Origin: JAHWKV01 sp040905365 | GTDB lineage: Bacteria > Actinomycetota > CADDZG01 > JAHWKV01 | DNA: 64,000 nucleotides | Direction: 5' to 3' | Assembly: GCA_040905365.1 (NCBI GenBank) | Contig: JBBDRQ010000083.1 | Location: 4,175 to 68,174, forward strand | Shown here: piece after piece, positions 56,891-64,000 of the stretch | Layout of the letters: each line of letters opens with the position of its first letter | Position numbering within the stretch: the first letter of the stretch is position 1 | Made by a program: the position numbers and the translations under genes | The notes under the pieces: model-generated | The model's input: only the letters and a program-made list of their open reading frames with translations | What the model was told of the DNA's origin: nothing | Databases searched by the model: none

Positions 56891-57768
56891 GCATCCTTGC
56901 TGCCCAGCAGCGTGGCTCTGGCGTGGCGCACCAGTTGGTCGCTCGTGGACCCGACCGCTACGCGCGCGAACGCCCCGAGGCCCCGGCTGCCGGCGACGAC
57001 GAGGTCGGCTTCCTCGGAATCGGCCGCATGCAACAGCTCGGTCCCGGCGGTCCCGACCAGGACCCGGCCGGTTGCCTCGAATCCGGCGGCCCGGAGCTGC
57101 TCTATAGCCTTGTCGACGTCGGCCTGCGCCAGGGCCTCCAGGTCCAGCATCTGATCTTCGGTCAGCGGTCGGGTGAAGTACGAGCCCCCGATCTCCAGCA
57201 CCGGAGTACCGGCTGGCTGCACGACCGATATCGCCAGTACCGAGCACTTGTCCGGGTCGGCCAGAGCGCAGAACGTATCTATAGCGGAAGTGGAGTAGTC
57301 GGAACCGTCCGTGGCCACGATCACCGAGAGCGTGTCCTTCATGACCGGGTCTTCGTGTACCACCAGAACCGGCGTCTGGGTAGCATGCACAACCGCGGTT
57401 GAGGTGCTGCCCAGCAGGAACCTGCCCAGCCAGTTCTGGTTACCCGCTCCCAGCACGCAAAGATCGAATTGGCCTTCGTCGGTGATGCGAACGATCTCCT
57501 GGGCCGGCGTCCCGGCGCTCAAGCTGATCTCCACCGAGAAGCCGTGGCCCCGGAAGTACTCGGCCGTTTCCGCAAGCAGTTCCTCCGCGGCCGCGGTTCC
57601 GGTCGGGTTGTCCTCACCGGGACGGAACGAGCCGTCGGGAAGCAGATACTCTTCGGTGTTGACGCAGAGCACCGTAATCTCAATGTTTTGCGTACGGGCA
57701 AGGGCCTTCAGGAGCTCGCCGGCCTTGCGGGCGGGCAGCTGTCCGTTGGTGGTGTAGAGCACTTTCAT
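56887..57768 (-). CDS. Tandem universal stress protein
   Basis: A 293-residue protein with two UspA domains (about 1-140 and 145-290). The second ends in VVAGSRGLGAFARVAVGSTSDQLVRHA, the G2xG9G(S/T) ATP-binding pattern. The first has VLGAGNQNWLGRFLLGSTSTAVVHATQTPVLVV, also consistent with nucleotide binding. Such proteins help survival under starvation or oxygen limitation. AGGAG, 8 bases before ATG 57768 on the minus strand, fixes the start. It stands alone between the convergent gene at 56174 and the recombinase. Confidence 0.88.
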   Translation of the reverse strand: MKVLYTTNGQLPARKAGELLKALARTQNIEITVLCVNTEEYLLPDGSFRPGEDNPTGTAAAEELLAETAEYFRGHGFSVEISLSAGTPAQEIVRITDEGQFDLCVLGAGNQNWLGRFLLGSTSTAVVHATQTPVLVVHEDPVMKDTLSVIVATDGSDYSTSAIDTFCALADPDKCSVLAISVVQPAGTPVLEIGGSYFTRPLTEDQMLDLEALAQADVDKAIEQLRAAGFEATGRVLVGTAGTELLHAADSEEADLVVAGSRGLGAFARVAVGSTSDQLVRHARATLLGSKDA

Positions 57769-57836
57769 GTGAGATCTCCTTGGCGGTTGCTTGGTATGCC
57801 GCATGCCGGGCGCACCTTCTGTCACCCTAGTTTTGG

Positions 57837-58892
57837 TTACGCGCGTGTAGTTTTCAGGTACCGGCGCACCTCGGTAGCTTGGACCGCGTCGGCCAGCTCC
57901 GCGCCGGTCATCCTCAGATAGATCTGCGTGGTGTTCAAGCTGGCGTGGCCCAGCAACGCCTGCACGGACGATAGAGCCACACCGTTGGCGACCAGGCCTT
58001 TGGCGTAGGTGTGGCGGAAGGCGTGAGCCGCCTCTCCTTCCGGCTTGTGGACGCCGGCACGCAGCAGCCACTTGTAGACATGGTAGTTGAGAGCCTCCCG
58101 GGAGAACTGCTTGCCGTTGTATCTAACCAACAGCGGATCGTTCGCCGACGGCGGCCCGAAGCGTTCCTCCCGCTCGGCTAGATAGGCATCGATGGCGTCC
58201 ACGATCTCAGTGGGCACGGGCAGTCGCCGCTGCTTGTTGCCTTTGCCGGTCACCTTCAACAGCGGGGGATCCTCCCGGATAAGATCGGCAACCTTGAGAT
58301 TGACGCACTCGGAGGCGCGCAGCCCGGCGCCGGCCAGCACGGCTACCAGGGCCAGGTCCCGGGCCGGCCACGGATAGCGTGCGGTCGGGTCCACCGTGCC
58401 GACGGTGGCCACGATAGCTTCAAGCTCCGACGGCAAGAATGCGGCGGGCAGGCGACCCGGGATGGAGGGGTTTTCCAGGTGCAAGGTGGGGTCGGTATCC
58501 AGGTGGCCATTGATCACCAGCCAGCGACAAAAGCCCCGCAGCGCCGCAAGCATGCGCCCGCGGCTGGCCGGTGCATAGTCTTGCCGGGCCAGTGCGGCCA
58601 GCGCCCGCTTGATGTTGGGCAGGTTGAGGTCGGCTATGTCAAGGCGGGACATAGCCAGCTCAAACGGGCTGGGCGGCGCCTCGTCTTCGGGGTCGACCGC
58701 CACGAAGGGTTTACCTTTGATATCGGCGATCAGCGATGCCCAGTTAGTCAGATCCCGGCGGTACGCGGCCTCGGTCTGACTGGAGATGCCGCGGCCTATG
58801 GTGCGGCGTTCGTCCAGCCACTCGACGGCGAGTCGCAGCAGCCTACTGGTGGGGGAGGTTCCGGTCGGCAAGGTCTGGCTGGTTGTGGGCAC
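57837..58892 (-). CDS. Tyrosine recombinase (XerC/XerD-like)
   Basis: A 351-residue phage-integrase-family recombinase. The N-terminal SAM-like core-binding domain covers about 18-135. The catalytic domain has a full set: R192 (GAGLRASE), K217 (TGKGNK), H290 and R293 (HAFRHTY), H316 (LLGHASLN) and Y325 (IYLR). Length and style suit a XerC/D or an integron-like relative. The xerD normally found after the NUDIX gene is absent there, so this may be the cell's dif recombinase, or it may belong to the acquired region beginning just upstream. No attachment site could be recognised. ATG 58892 is the start. Confidence 0.85.
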   Translation of the reverse strand: MPTTSQTLPTGTSPTSRLLRLAVEWLDERRTIGRGISSQTEAAYRRDLTNWASLIADIKGKPFVAVDPEDEAPPSPFELAMSRLDIADLNLPNIKRALAALARQDYAPASRGRMLAALRGFCRWLVINGHLDTDPTLHLENPSIPGRLPAAFLPSELEAIVATVGTVDPTARYPWPARDLALVAVLAGAGLRASECVNLKVADLIREDPPLLKVTGKGNKQRRLPVPTEIVDAIDAYLAEREERFGPPSANDPLLVRYNGKQFSREALNYHVYKWLLRAGVHKPEGEAAHAFRHTYAKGLVANGVALSSVQALLGHASLNTTQIYLRMTGAELADAVQATEVRRYLKTTRA

Positions 58893-59386
58893 GATGCAAT
58901 CATTATTTCCGGTACAGCCCGCTTAGTGCCGGACTTGTCGGTGCGCCGCGCAAATCGACCGGTGCCGTATAGAGATAACCCCAGAACCCGACACGGGGGA
59001 CCGAAAAGACCCAAGGGCCGGTCCAGGGCACTAACTTCCATAAGATTCATTATTGCAGTTACGGCCGCGTCCGGACCCCCCTCCCCTGCGGCCTCGCTCC
59101 GAGTACGCCGCAGACTTTCCGTCGATGACCCACCAACAGAGTCATCGACTGCCGCTGCCCGGCCCATATCTGCGTGATTTGAGCCGGTGTTTCCCGCTTG
59201 AGGGGGTTCCACCACTGGTTCACTTCGCATTGCACCTTCCCGTCTTGCTTGCCGGGCCCGGACGATCACGCAGTGCCCGCCCGTCCCGTCGTTTTCGAGG
59301 GCTGCTTCCCACCCTTCCCTGCACCTCCAGGGTTAGGCTGCCCCCAGCTTCAGCGAGTTGCTGCGACAACCCGAAGGTGGGTCCTT
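58893..59386. other. Gap without a supported gene
   Basis: Open frames exist on both strands but none shows a recognisable protein or consistent start. The right end borders the cut end of the IS256-type transposase, so the stretch probably combines the recombinase promoter region with debris from insertion events. Confidence 0.5.
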
Positions 59387-60121
59387 TCATCCCACCCGGT
59401 CATAAGGCGCCTCGTGGCGCACCACGCCGTCGGCCCACACGTACACGAAGTCCTTCTCCGACAGGTCTCGCTCAGCGAAGGCCCGTTGCTCGGCCTGCCA
59501 CTGCGTCGTAAGCCTGGTGATCACCGACGCCGAGAGCCCCGCAGCCGAACCGAAGAACTCCGCCAGCGCCGGCGCGAAGTCCCCGGTGCTCATCCCGTGC
59601 AGGTACATCAACGGCAGCACCTCAGCCACCTTCGGCGACCGCCGGGCCCACGGCGGCAGGATCGAGCTGCGGAACCGGCACCGATCACCGGTCTCGTCAC
59701 CCACGCGCTTGTCGTTGACCCTCGGGGCCCGCACCTCGATCCGTCCCGCCGCGGTCGTGATCGTGCGCGGCTCGGCGTGGCCGTTGCGCACCACCAGCCG
59801 CGGACCCCGCTCGTCACGCTCACCAGCCAGACCAGCTAGGTACGCGTCCACCTCGGCCTCGAGCGCTGCGGCCAGCATCCGCTGGGCGCCGTCGAGGACG
59901 ATCTCGTCCAGCGAAGACCGCATCTCCGCGCGGCCCTCGTCAAAGGTTGGCCGATCCCGTGCCGCTCTGCGCCGGCGTCTCCCACGGAAGTCCTTGTGCC
60001 AGTGGGCCACCGGGTCGGCGCATACGTGCCGCTCGCGATGACCTCGACGCAAGAGCGGCGATCGACCCTCGGCCGAACCGATCAACCGTTCGTGCGAGCA
60101 CGGCTCTGCATCGGCGGCCAC
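59387..60121 (-). mobile_element. IS256/mutator-type transposase, truncated remnant
   Basis: Minus-strand frame whose middle matches IS256-family transposases: RNGHAEPRTITTAAGRIEVRAPRVNDKRV, PKVAEVLPLMYLHGMSTGDFAPALAEFFG, SASVITRLTTQWQAEQRAFAERDLS and YVWADGV. The last contains the first catalytic Asp. The frame stops 10 residues later, so the second Asp, the Glu and the C-terminal 60 percent are missing and no transposition is possible. The N-terminal 60 residues do not look like the family, so the 5' boundary is also doubtful. Terminal inverted repeats were not found. It marks the edge of the arsenic island. Confidence 0.75.
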
Positions 60122-60443
60122 GCTGGGTAGCCGGGGGCGGGTCTTGACGCTGGGCGCCGCTGGAGCGGCGACGGGGCGTTCTGTTGTGGCCGCGCAACTG
60201 TGCTCAGGAGCAGAGCCGAAGGTCCCTCTCGACCCACTCCGGCGGGCGTCCCGCGTCGACCCACCGACCGACGAGGACGCCCGGTGCTACCTCCTCGACC
60301 GAAGCTTCCGCGGCGTACCCGTCGTACGCACCTTCGACGGCCGTCTGGCCTGGGGAGCCGAGCCGCACCAGATCTACGCCACGCCTGCCCCTCCTCGAAG
60401 CGGCGGCCGGACGCCAGTGCTGACGATCGATGTGATTCCGGGC
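60122..60443. other. Gap between the transposase remnant and arsR
   Basis: Both strands carry open frames of plausible composition, for example a minus-strand stretch ending near 60204 (GRWVDAGRPPEWVERDLRLCS). None has a recognisable family or start. I treat the stretch as unresolved remnant DNA. Confidence 0.4.
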
Positions 60444-60471
60444 TTGCACTCTCGTTGATCAATGGTAATGT
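60444..60471 (+). promoter_or_regulatory. arsR promoter with palindromic operator
   Basis: TTGCAC (60444-60449) and TAATGT (60466-60471) are 16 bases apart, and ATG 60478 follows after six bases, so the transcript is probably leaderless. The palindrome TTGATCAA (60455-60462) fills the spacer and is a good candidate for ArsR binding. Confidence 0.55.
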
Positions 60472-60477
60472 ATATGC

Positions 60478-60804
60478 ATGACTATCGATGTGATGGTGGC
60501 TGCGCCACCCACTCCAGTGGTGCTGAAGGCGCTCGCCGAACCGAACCGCTGGCGGATCGTGGAGCTGCTCTCGTGTGAGGAGCTGTGTGTGTGCCACCTG
60601 GCAGAGGACCTCGACCTGGCCCAGCCCCTGCTGTCCCACCACCTGAAGGTGCTCCGTGACGCCGGGTTGGTCGAGTCCGATAAGCACCGGCAGTGGACGT
60701 ACTACCGGTTGCGCCGGAACGTGCTCAAGTCGCTGGGCGACCGGCTGGGGTCGATCACATCGTGCTGCCCGGCACCGGGTGAGCGTCAGCGGGCTTGCGA
60801 TTGA
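60478..60804 (+). CDS. arsR: ArsR-family arsenic-responsive repressor
   Basis: A 108-residue winged-helix repressor: LKALAEPNRWRIVELLSCEELCVCHLAEDLDLAQPLLSHHLKVLRDAGLVESDKHRQWTYYRL. The ELCVCHL segment is the classical alpha-3 metalloid site, and a further Cys pair (TSCCP) near the C-terminus could add a ligand. It should leave DNA when arsenite binds, releasing arsR-arsD-arsA transcription. It overlaps no other gene. High GC and codon use like arsD and arsA, next to a transposase remnant, point to joint acquisition. Confidence 0.92.
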   Translation: MTIDVMVAAPPTPVVLKALAEPNRWRIVELLSCEELCVCHLAEDLDLAQPLLSHHLKVLRDAGLVESDKHRQWTYYRLRRNVLKSLGDRLGSITSCCPAPGERQRACD

Positions 60805-60849
60805 CCGTGCCGTCCTGAACACGAACCACCCTCATCAAGGAGAACGACT

Positions 60850-61497
60850 GTGAAGATCGACGTGTACGACCCTGCGATGTGCTGCTCCACCGGCGTGTGC
60901 GGCCCGAGCGTCGACCCGGCGCTGGCCACGTTCGCCGGCGACCTCGACTGGCTCGGCGAACACGGAGTCGACGTCCGGCGCTACAACCTCGGCCAGGAGC
61001 CCGGAGCGTTCGCCACCAACAACGACGTGCGACACCTGCTGGAGGCCGATGGCGAGGGCGCGCTGCCTGCCGTCTTCGTGGACGGTGAGATTCGTTCCTC
61101 CGGACGCTTCCCGTCGCGCGCCGAGTTCGCTGGCTGGGCCGGCCTCGAGCCCGCTACCGCTGCGGACACGATGGTCAGCGAAGCGGTCGTGACCGAGCTC
61201 GCCGCCATCGGCGCAGCGATCGGCGCCAACTGCGAGCCGTGCTTCAAGCACCACGTTGCCGAGGCCCGCAAGCTCGGCCTCACGAACGACAACCTGCGCT
61301 CCGCGGTCCGGGCTGCCCAGGCGGTGAAGGACGTCCCCGCGAACAAGATCACCGAGACCGCATCCCGGGTGCTGGGCACCGACCCGGTCACGCTCGGACG
61401 TGCAGCACCTTCTGAGGAGAACGAGGGCGGAGGCTGCTGCGGCAGCGAGGCGCCCGCCGCTGCCACGGACGAAGACGCCACAACCACCTGCGGCTGA
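60850..61497 (+). CDS. ArsD arsenic metallochaperone fused to an AhpD/CMD-like domain
   Basis: A 215-residue fusion. Residues 1-100 are ArsD, with MKIDVYDPAMCCSTGVCGPSV; C11, C12 and C17 match the three arsenite-binding cysteines. Residues 108-178 resemble the carboxymuconolactone decarboxylase/AhpD fold with a CxxC pair, C128 and C131 in GANCEPCFKHH. A Cys-rich tail follows (C196, C197, C214). ArsD hands arsenite to ArsA; the added thiol domain may reduce or relay arsenic (inference). GTG 60850 is preceded by AAGGAGA a few bases upstream. arsA starts 11 bases after the stop. Confidence 0.8.
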   Translation: MKIDVYDPAMCCSTGVCGPSVDPALATFAGDLDWLGEHGVDVRRYNLGQEPGAFATNNDVRHLLEADGEGALPAVFVDGEIRSSGRFPSRAEFAGWAGLEPATAADTMVSEAVVTELAAIGAAIGANCEPCFKHHVAEARKLGLTNDNLRSAVRAAQAVKDVPANKITETASRVLGTDPVTLGRAAPSEENEGGGCCGSEAPAAATDEDATTTCG

Positions 61498-61508
61498 GAG
61501 AAGCCATC

Positions 61509-63299
61509 GTGCTCAAATCCCTGCTCCCTGACGCCACCCGCTTCCTGTTCTTCACCGGCAAGGGCGGCGTCGGCAAGACCACCCTGTCATCGGCCACTGC
61601 GGTCGGCTTGGCTCGCCGCGGCCACCGCGTGTTGCTCGTCAGCACCGACCCGGCATCGAACCTGTCCGAGGTGCTCGCCACGCCGATAGGCGCCGAGCCC
61701 CGCCCGGTCGAGGGCGTCGACGGGCTCGACGCGCTCGACATCGACCCCGACGCCGCCGCGTCCGCGTACCGAGACCGGGTGGTCGGCCCGTACCGGGGCG
61801 TTCTGCCCGATACCGTCGTGGCCAACATCGACGAGCAGCTCTCGGGCGCCTGCACGGTGGAGATTGCCGCCTTCGACGAGTTCACCGCGTTGCTCGGCAA
61901 CCCGGAGGCCACGGCCGGCTACGACCACGTCGTCTTCGACACCGCTCCCACCGGGCACACCCTGCGCCTGCTCTCGCTCCCCGGCGCATGGACCGGGTAC
62001 CTCGACACGAACACCGCTGGTGTCACCTGCATCGGACCCATGTCCGGGCTCACCCAGGCCCACGACCGCTACCGGATCGCCCTCGCGACCCTGGCCGACC
62101 CGACGGCGACCACGCTGGTGCTCGTCACCCGACCCGAAGCCGCCGCCCTCGAAGAGGCCGAGCGAGCCCGATCCGAGCTCGCCGACATCGGCGTGGGGAA
62201 CCAGCACCTGATCGTCAACGGCCTCTTCGACGGCGGCAGCAACGACCCCACCGCTCAGGTTCTGGCGCTCCGCCACGCCGACGCGATGGCGGACATGCCC
62301 ACCGGTCTCTCCACGCTGCGCCGGGACACGCTGCCCCTACTGGCTGTGTCACCGATCGGGGCCGACGCCCTCGCCGGCGTACTGGAAGGTCGCAGCATCG
62401 GTGGTGGCGGCTCGGATACCACGACCTTCGGTGGCGCCACCACCAGCCTGGCCGTCATCGCCGACACCGTGGCCGCACGCCGCCGTGGCCTGGTGATGAC
62501 CATGGGCAAGGGCGGTGTGGGCAAGACCACCGTGGCCGCCGCGCTCGCGGTCGAGCTCGCCCGCCGGGGACTGCCCGTCACCCTGTCGACCACCGACCCC
62601 GCCGCCCACCTCACCGGCGCGCTCGCCGGCGATGAACCGCTGCCCGAAACACTGATCGTCGAGCGGATCGACCCGCACGCCGCCACCGCCGCCTACACGA
62701 GCGAGGTGCTGGCCGATGCCGGTGCCGGGCTCGACGCCGGCGGCCTCGCCGTGCTCGAAGAGGATCTGCGCTCGCCGTGCACCGCCGAGATCGCCGTGTT
62801 CCGCACCTTCGCCGCCACGGTCGCCTCGGCGTCGGATCGCATCGTGGTCCTCGACACCGCTCCCACCGGACACACCCTGTTGCTTCTCGACGCCGCGCAG
62901 AGTTACCAGCGCGAGATCGAACGTCACCAGGACGACAGCAGCGACGACGTCACGATGCTGCTGCAACGGCTCCGAGATCCCGAATACACCACACTGCTGC
63001 TCGTGACCCTGCCGGAGCCGACCCCGGTGCACGAGGCCGCTGCGCTCCAAGACGACCTCGCTCGCGCCGACATCCGCCCTGCTGCCTGGGTCGCCAACCA
63101 GACGCTGACAGTGACCGGCACCCGCGACCCGATCCTGAGCGAACGGGCCCGCCACGAGCAGCGCTGGCTCGCCGACATGCTCGACCGTCACGAGCAGCTG
63201 GCCGTGGTCCCCTGGCAACCGGTGCCGCCGACCGGCGCCGACGCCCTCGCCGACCTCGTCGGTCAGGCGGAGAGGGTCGTCACCGCAGACGTGGCCTGA
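61509..63299 (+). CDS. arsA: Arsenite-transporting ATPase ArsA, double-domain form
   Basis: A 596-residue protein with two homologous halves. The P-loops are FTGKGGVGKTT (16-26) and TMGKGGVGKTT (near 333-343). Each half also has the switch II motif DTAPTGHTL and a LSTTDPAAHL-type segment. ArsA drives arsenite export by a membrane pump such as ArsB or Acr3; no pump gene is present in the window, though it could lie beyond 64000. The linker region is rich in Gly and Thr. GTG 61509 directly follows arsD. Conserved cysteines of the first half occur in SGACTVEI and of the second in RSPCTAEI. Confidence 0.92.
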   Translation: MLKSLLPDATRFLFFTGKGGVGKTTLSSATAVGLARRGHRVLLVSTDPASNLSEVLATPIGAEPRPVEGVDGLDALDIDPDAAASAYRDRVVGPYRGVLPDTVVANIDEQLSGACTVEIAAFDEFTALLGNPEATAGYDHVVFDTAPTGHTLRLLSLPGAWTGYLDTNTAGVTCIGPMSGLTQAHDRYRIALATLADPTATTLVLVTRPEAAALEEAERARSELADIGVGNQHLIVNGLFDGGSNDPTAQVLALRHADAMADMPTGLSTLRRDTLPLLAVSPIGADALAGVLEGRSIGGGGSDTTTFGGATTSLAVIADTVAARRRGLVMTMGKGGVGKTTVAAALAVELARRGLPVTLSTTDPAAHLTGALAGDEPLPETLIVERIDPHAATAAYTSEVLADAGAGLDAGGLAVLEEDLRSPCTAEIAVFRTFAATVASASDRIVVLDTAPTGHTLLLLDAAQSYQREIERHQDDSSDDVTMLLQRLRDPEYTTLLLVTLPEPTPVHEAAALQDDLARADIRPAAWVANQTLTVTGTRDPILSERARHEQRWLADMLDRHEQLAVVPWQPVPPTGADALADLVGQAERVVTADVA

Positions 63300-63354
63300 C
63301 GCCGTTCAGCGACCATGGACCCTGCCCCTCACGGAGCTGTGCCGGTCTCCGGTC

Positions 63355-63617
63355 GTGCGCGTCGGCGGTACTCGCCGCGTTCCACCCGATGGACTCGTCG
63401 GCCGCCTCCCCGCCTCCGAGGCTCGCGTCGAGAAGCGGGTGGTACAGCTCCTCCTCCTTCGCGAGGTGGAGCCGAACGATGGCATCGAGCCCGTAGACGC
63501 AGCGCGGAGCTCGCCCTCGACGCCGACGTCCCTCCGGCTCCTCAGCGACTCGAGCGACTTCTGCAGCTCGCCTCGCATCCGGATCACGAGGTTCTCTCGG
63601 GCGGTGAGTTCAGACAC
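63355..63617 (-). pseudogene. Hemerythrin-like domain remnant with a frameshift
   Basis: On the minus strand, GTG 63617 begins VSELTARENLVIRMRGELQKSLESL. After a one-base shift near 63510 the next frame reads CVYGLDAIVRLHLAKEEELYHPLLDASLGG, which resembles the second half of hemerythrin (HHE) domains with the HxxKEEExYxPLLD pattern. The remaining helices are missing. It is therefore a decayed fragment. The identification rests on one segment. Confidence 0.4.
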
Positions 63618-64000
63618 GGCGCAACCTCGGCCATCACCGCGGTACCTAACTGGCGTTGTACGGCGGTCCGTAACTTCGGTGGACGTTCGCCGGAGCGCAA
63701 CCGAGGTGCATCGATCGCGACGACGCCGACTGTCCCATATGGCGCGGACATATTCACAGAGGACATGCGCCCGGAAGTGCCGGTAGGCCCGCACAAATCG
63801 GTCGTCACATAATCACGTCCCGAAGTGCGATCGAGGCAACAGAGATCGGCGCGCACTCGAGGACGGTCGACCTCGCTCTTCGGGGCCACTTCGTCCTCGA
63901 CTGATGCGTAGCCGAGCAGGGCGCCCCCGGAACACTCCCCTACTAGGGGTAGCGGCAGTATTGGCGCAATAACCAACGCTTGTGGGCGGGGCTGACGCCG
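63618..64000. other. End of window, no gene supported
   Basis: Open frames are short and lack recognisable families. A small CCCTACTAGGGG-type inverted repeat lies near 63938-63951. If an arsenite pump belongs to the ars genes it would have to start beyond this point. Confidence 0.5.

Noticed and set aside
58796..59269. Minus-strand open frame upstream of the recombinase
   Set aside because: No family resemblance, overlaps the recombinase N-terminus in another frame and has repetitive composition.
59198..59839. Plus-strand open frame across the transposase remnant
   Set aside because: Antisense to recognisable IS256 motifs; no start signal.

Overview
The window is 64 kb of high-GC DNA from an actinobacterium (Actinomycetota). 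The evidence is the central gene order, a conserved actinobacterial housekeeping block: tlyA, nadK, steA, steB, murJ, pyrG, NUDIX hydrolase, parA, scpA, scpB, rluB, aroH, tyrA, aroA, cmk, der. A second conserved block follows: gcvH, FHA protein, ftsR-like MerR, bifunctional nuclease, second MerR. GTG and TTG starts are common, 4-bp stop/start overlaps are common, and many genes appear to be leaderless (a TANNNT -10 box 6 to 9 nt before the start codon). The class cannot be fixed from sequence alone. The glycine decarboxylase P protein is split in two, and recN is missing from its usual place, so this is not a typical Mycobacterium or Streptomyces.

Layout. 1-1.6 kb is debris of mobile DNA: a MobC tail, a relaxase cut off at its histidine motif, a DUF4913 gene with an internal stop, a 5'-truncated secreted protein gene and a two-repeat relic of a type I-E CRISPR array. 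1.7-12 kb holds an MBL-fold hydrolase, an ABC-F ATPase, a GerMN lipoprotein, TPR proteins, a CBS-citrate synthase fusion, a DUF1015 protein, an HAD phosphatase, a rhomboid protease and an M23 peptidase. 12-32.7 kb is the tlyA-to-parA block. Within it lie a minus-strand glycosyltransferase/flippase pair (16.0-18.4 kb) and, between murJ and pyrG, an unusual trio of two paralogous large membrane proteins around a MraY/WecA-like transferase (20.9-26.2 kb). 32.8-41.6 kb carries an M50 protease, trpS, scpAB, rluB, the aromatic amino-acid genes, cmk, der and a tRNA-Pro(GGG).

41.7-55.1 kb links phospholipid and cell-wall genes (CDP-alcohol phosphatidyltransferase, VanW protein, D,D-carboxypeptidase) with the full glycine cleavage set (gcvH, lipM-like octanoyltransferase, gcvT, gcvPA, gcvPB) and its usual actinobacterial regulators. 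55.1-58.9 kb has poorly known genes, a tandem universal stress protein and a tyrosine recombinase. 59.4-63.3 kb is an acquired arsenic island: a broken IS256-type transposase, then arsR, an arsD fused to a CxxC AhpD/CMD-like domain, and a double-length arsA. The last 0.7 kb contains only a frameshifted hemerythrin-like remnant.

Points most worth following are the 20.9-26.2 kb trio, the coiled-coil RlpA-like protein and its shared promoter motif with the M23 peptidase gene, the ArsD-CMD fusion, the ParA with an altered signature P-loop, and a nuclease-like gene with no conventional start codon. All function calls rest on motif recognition by eye; no database search was run.
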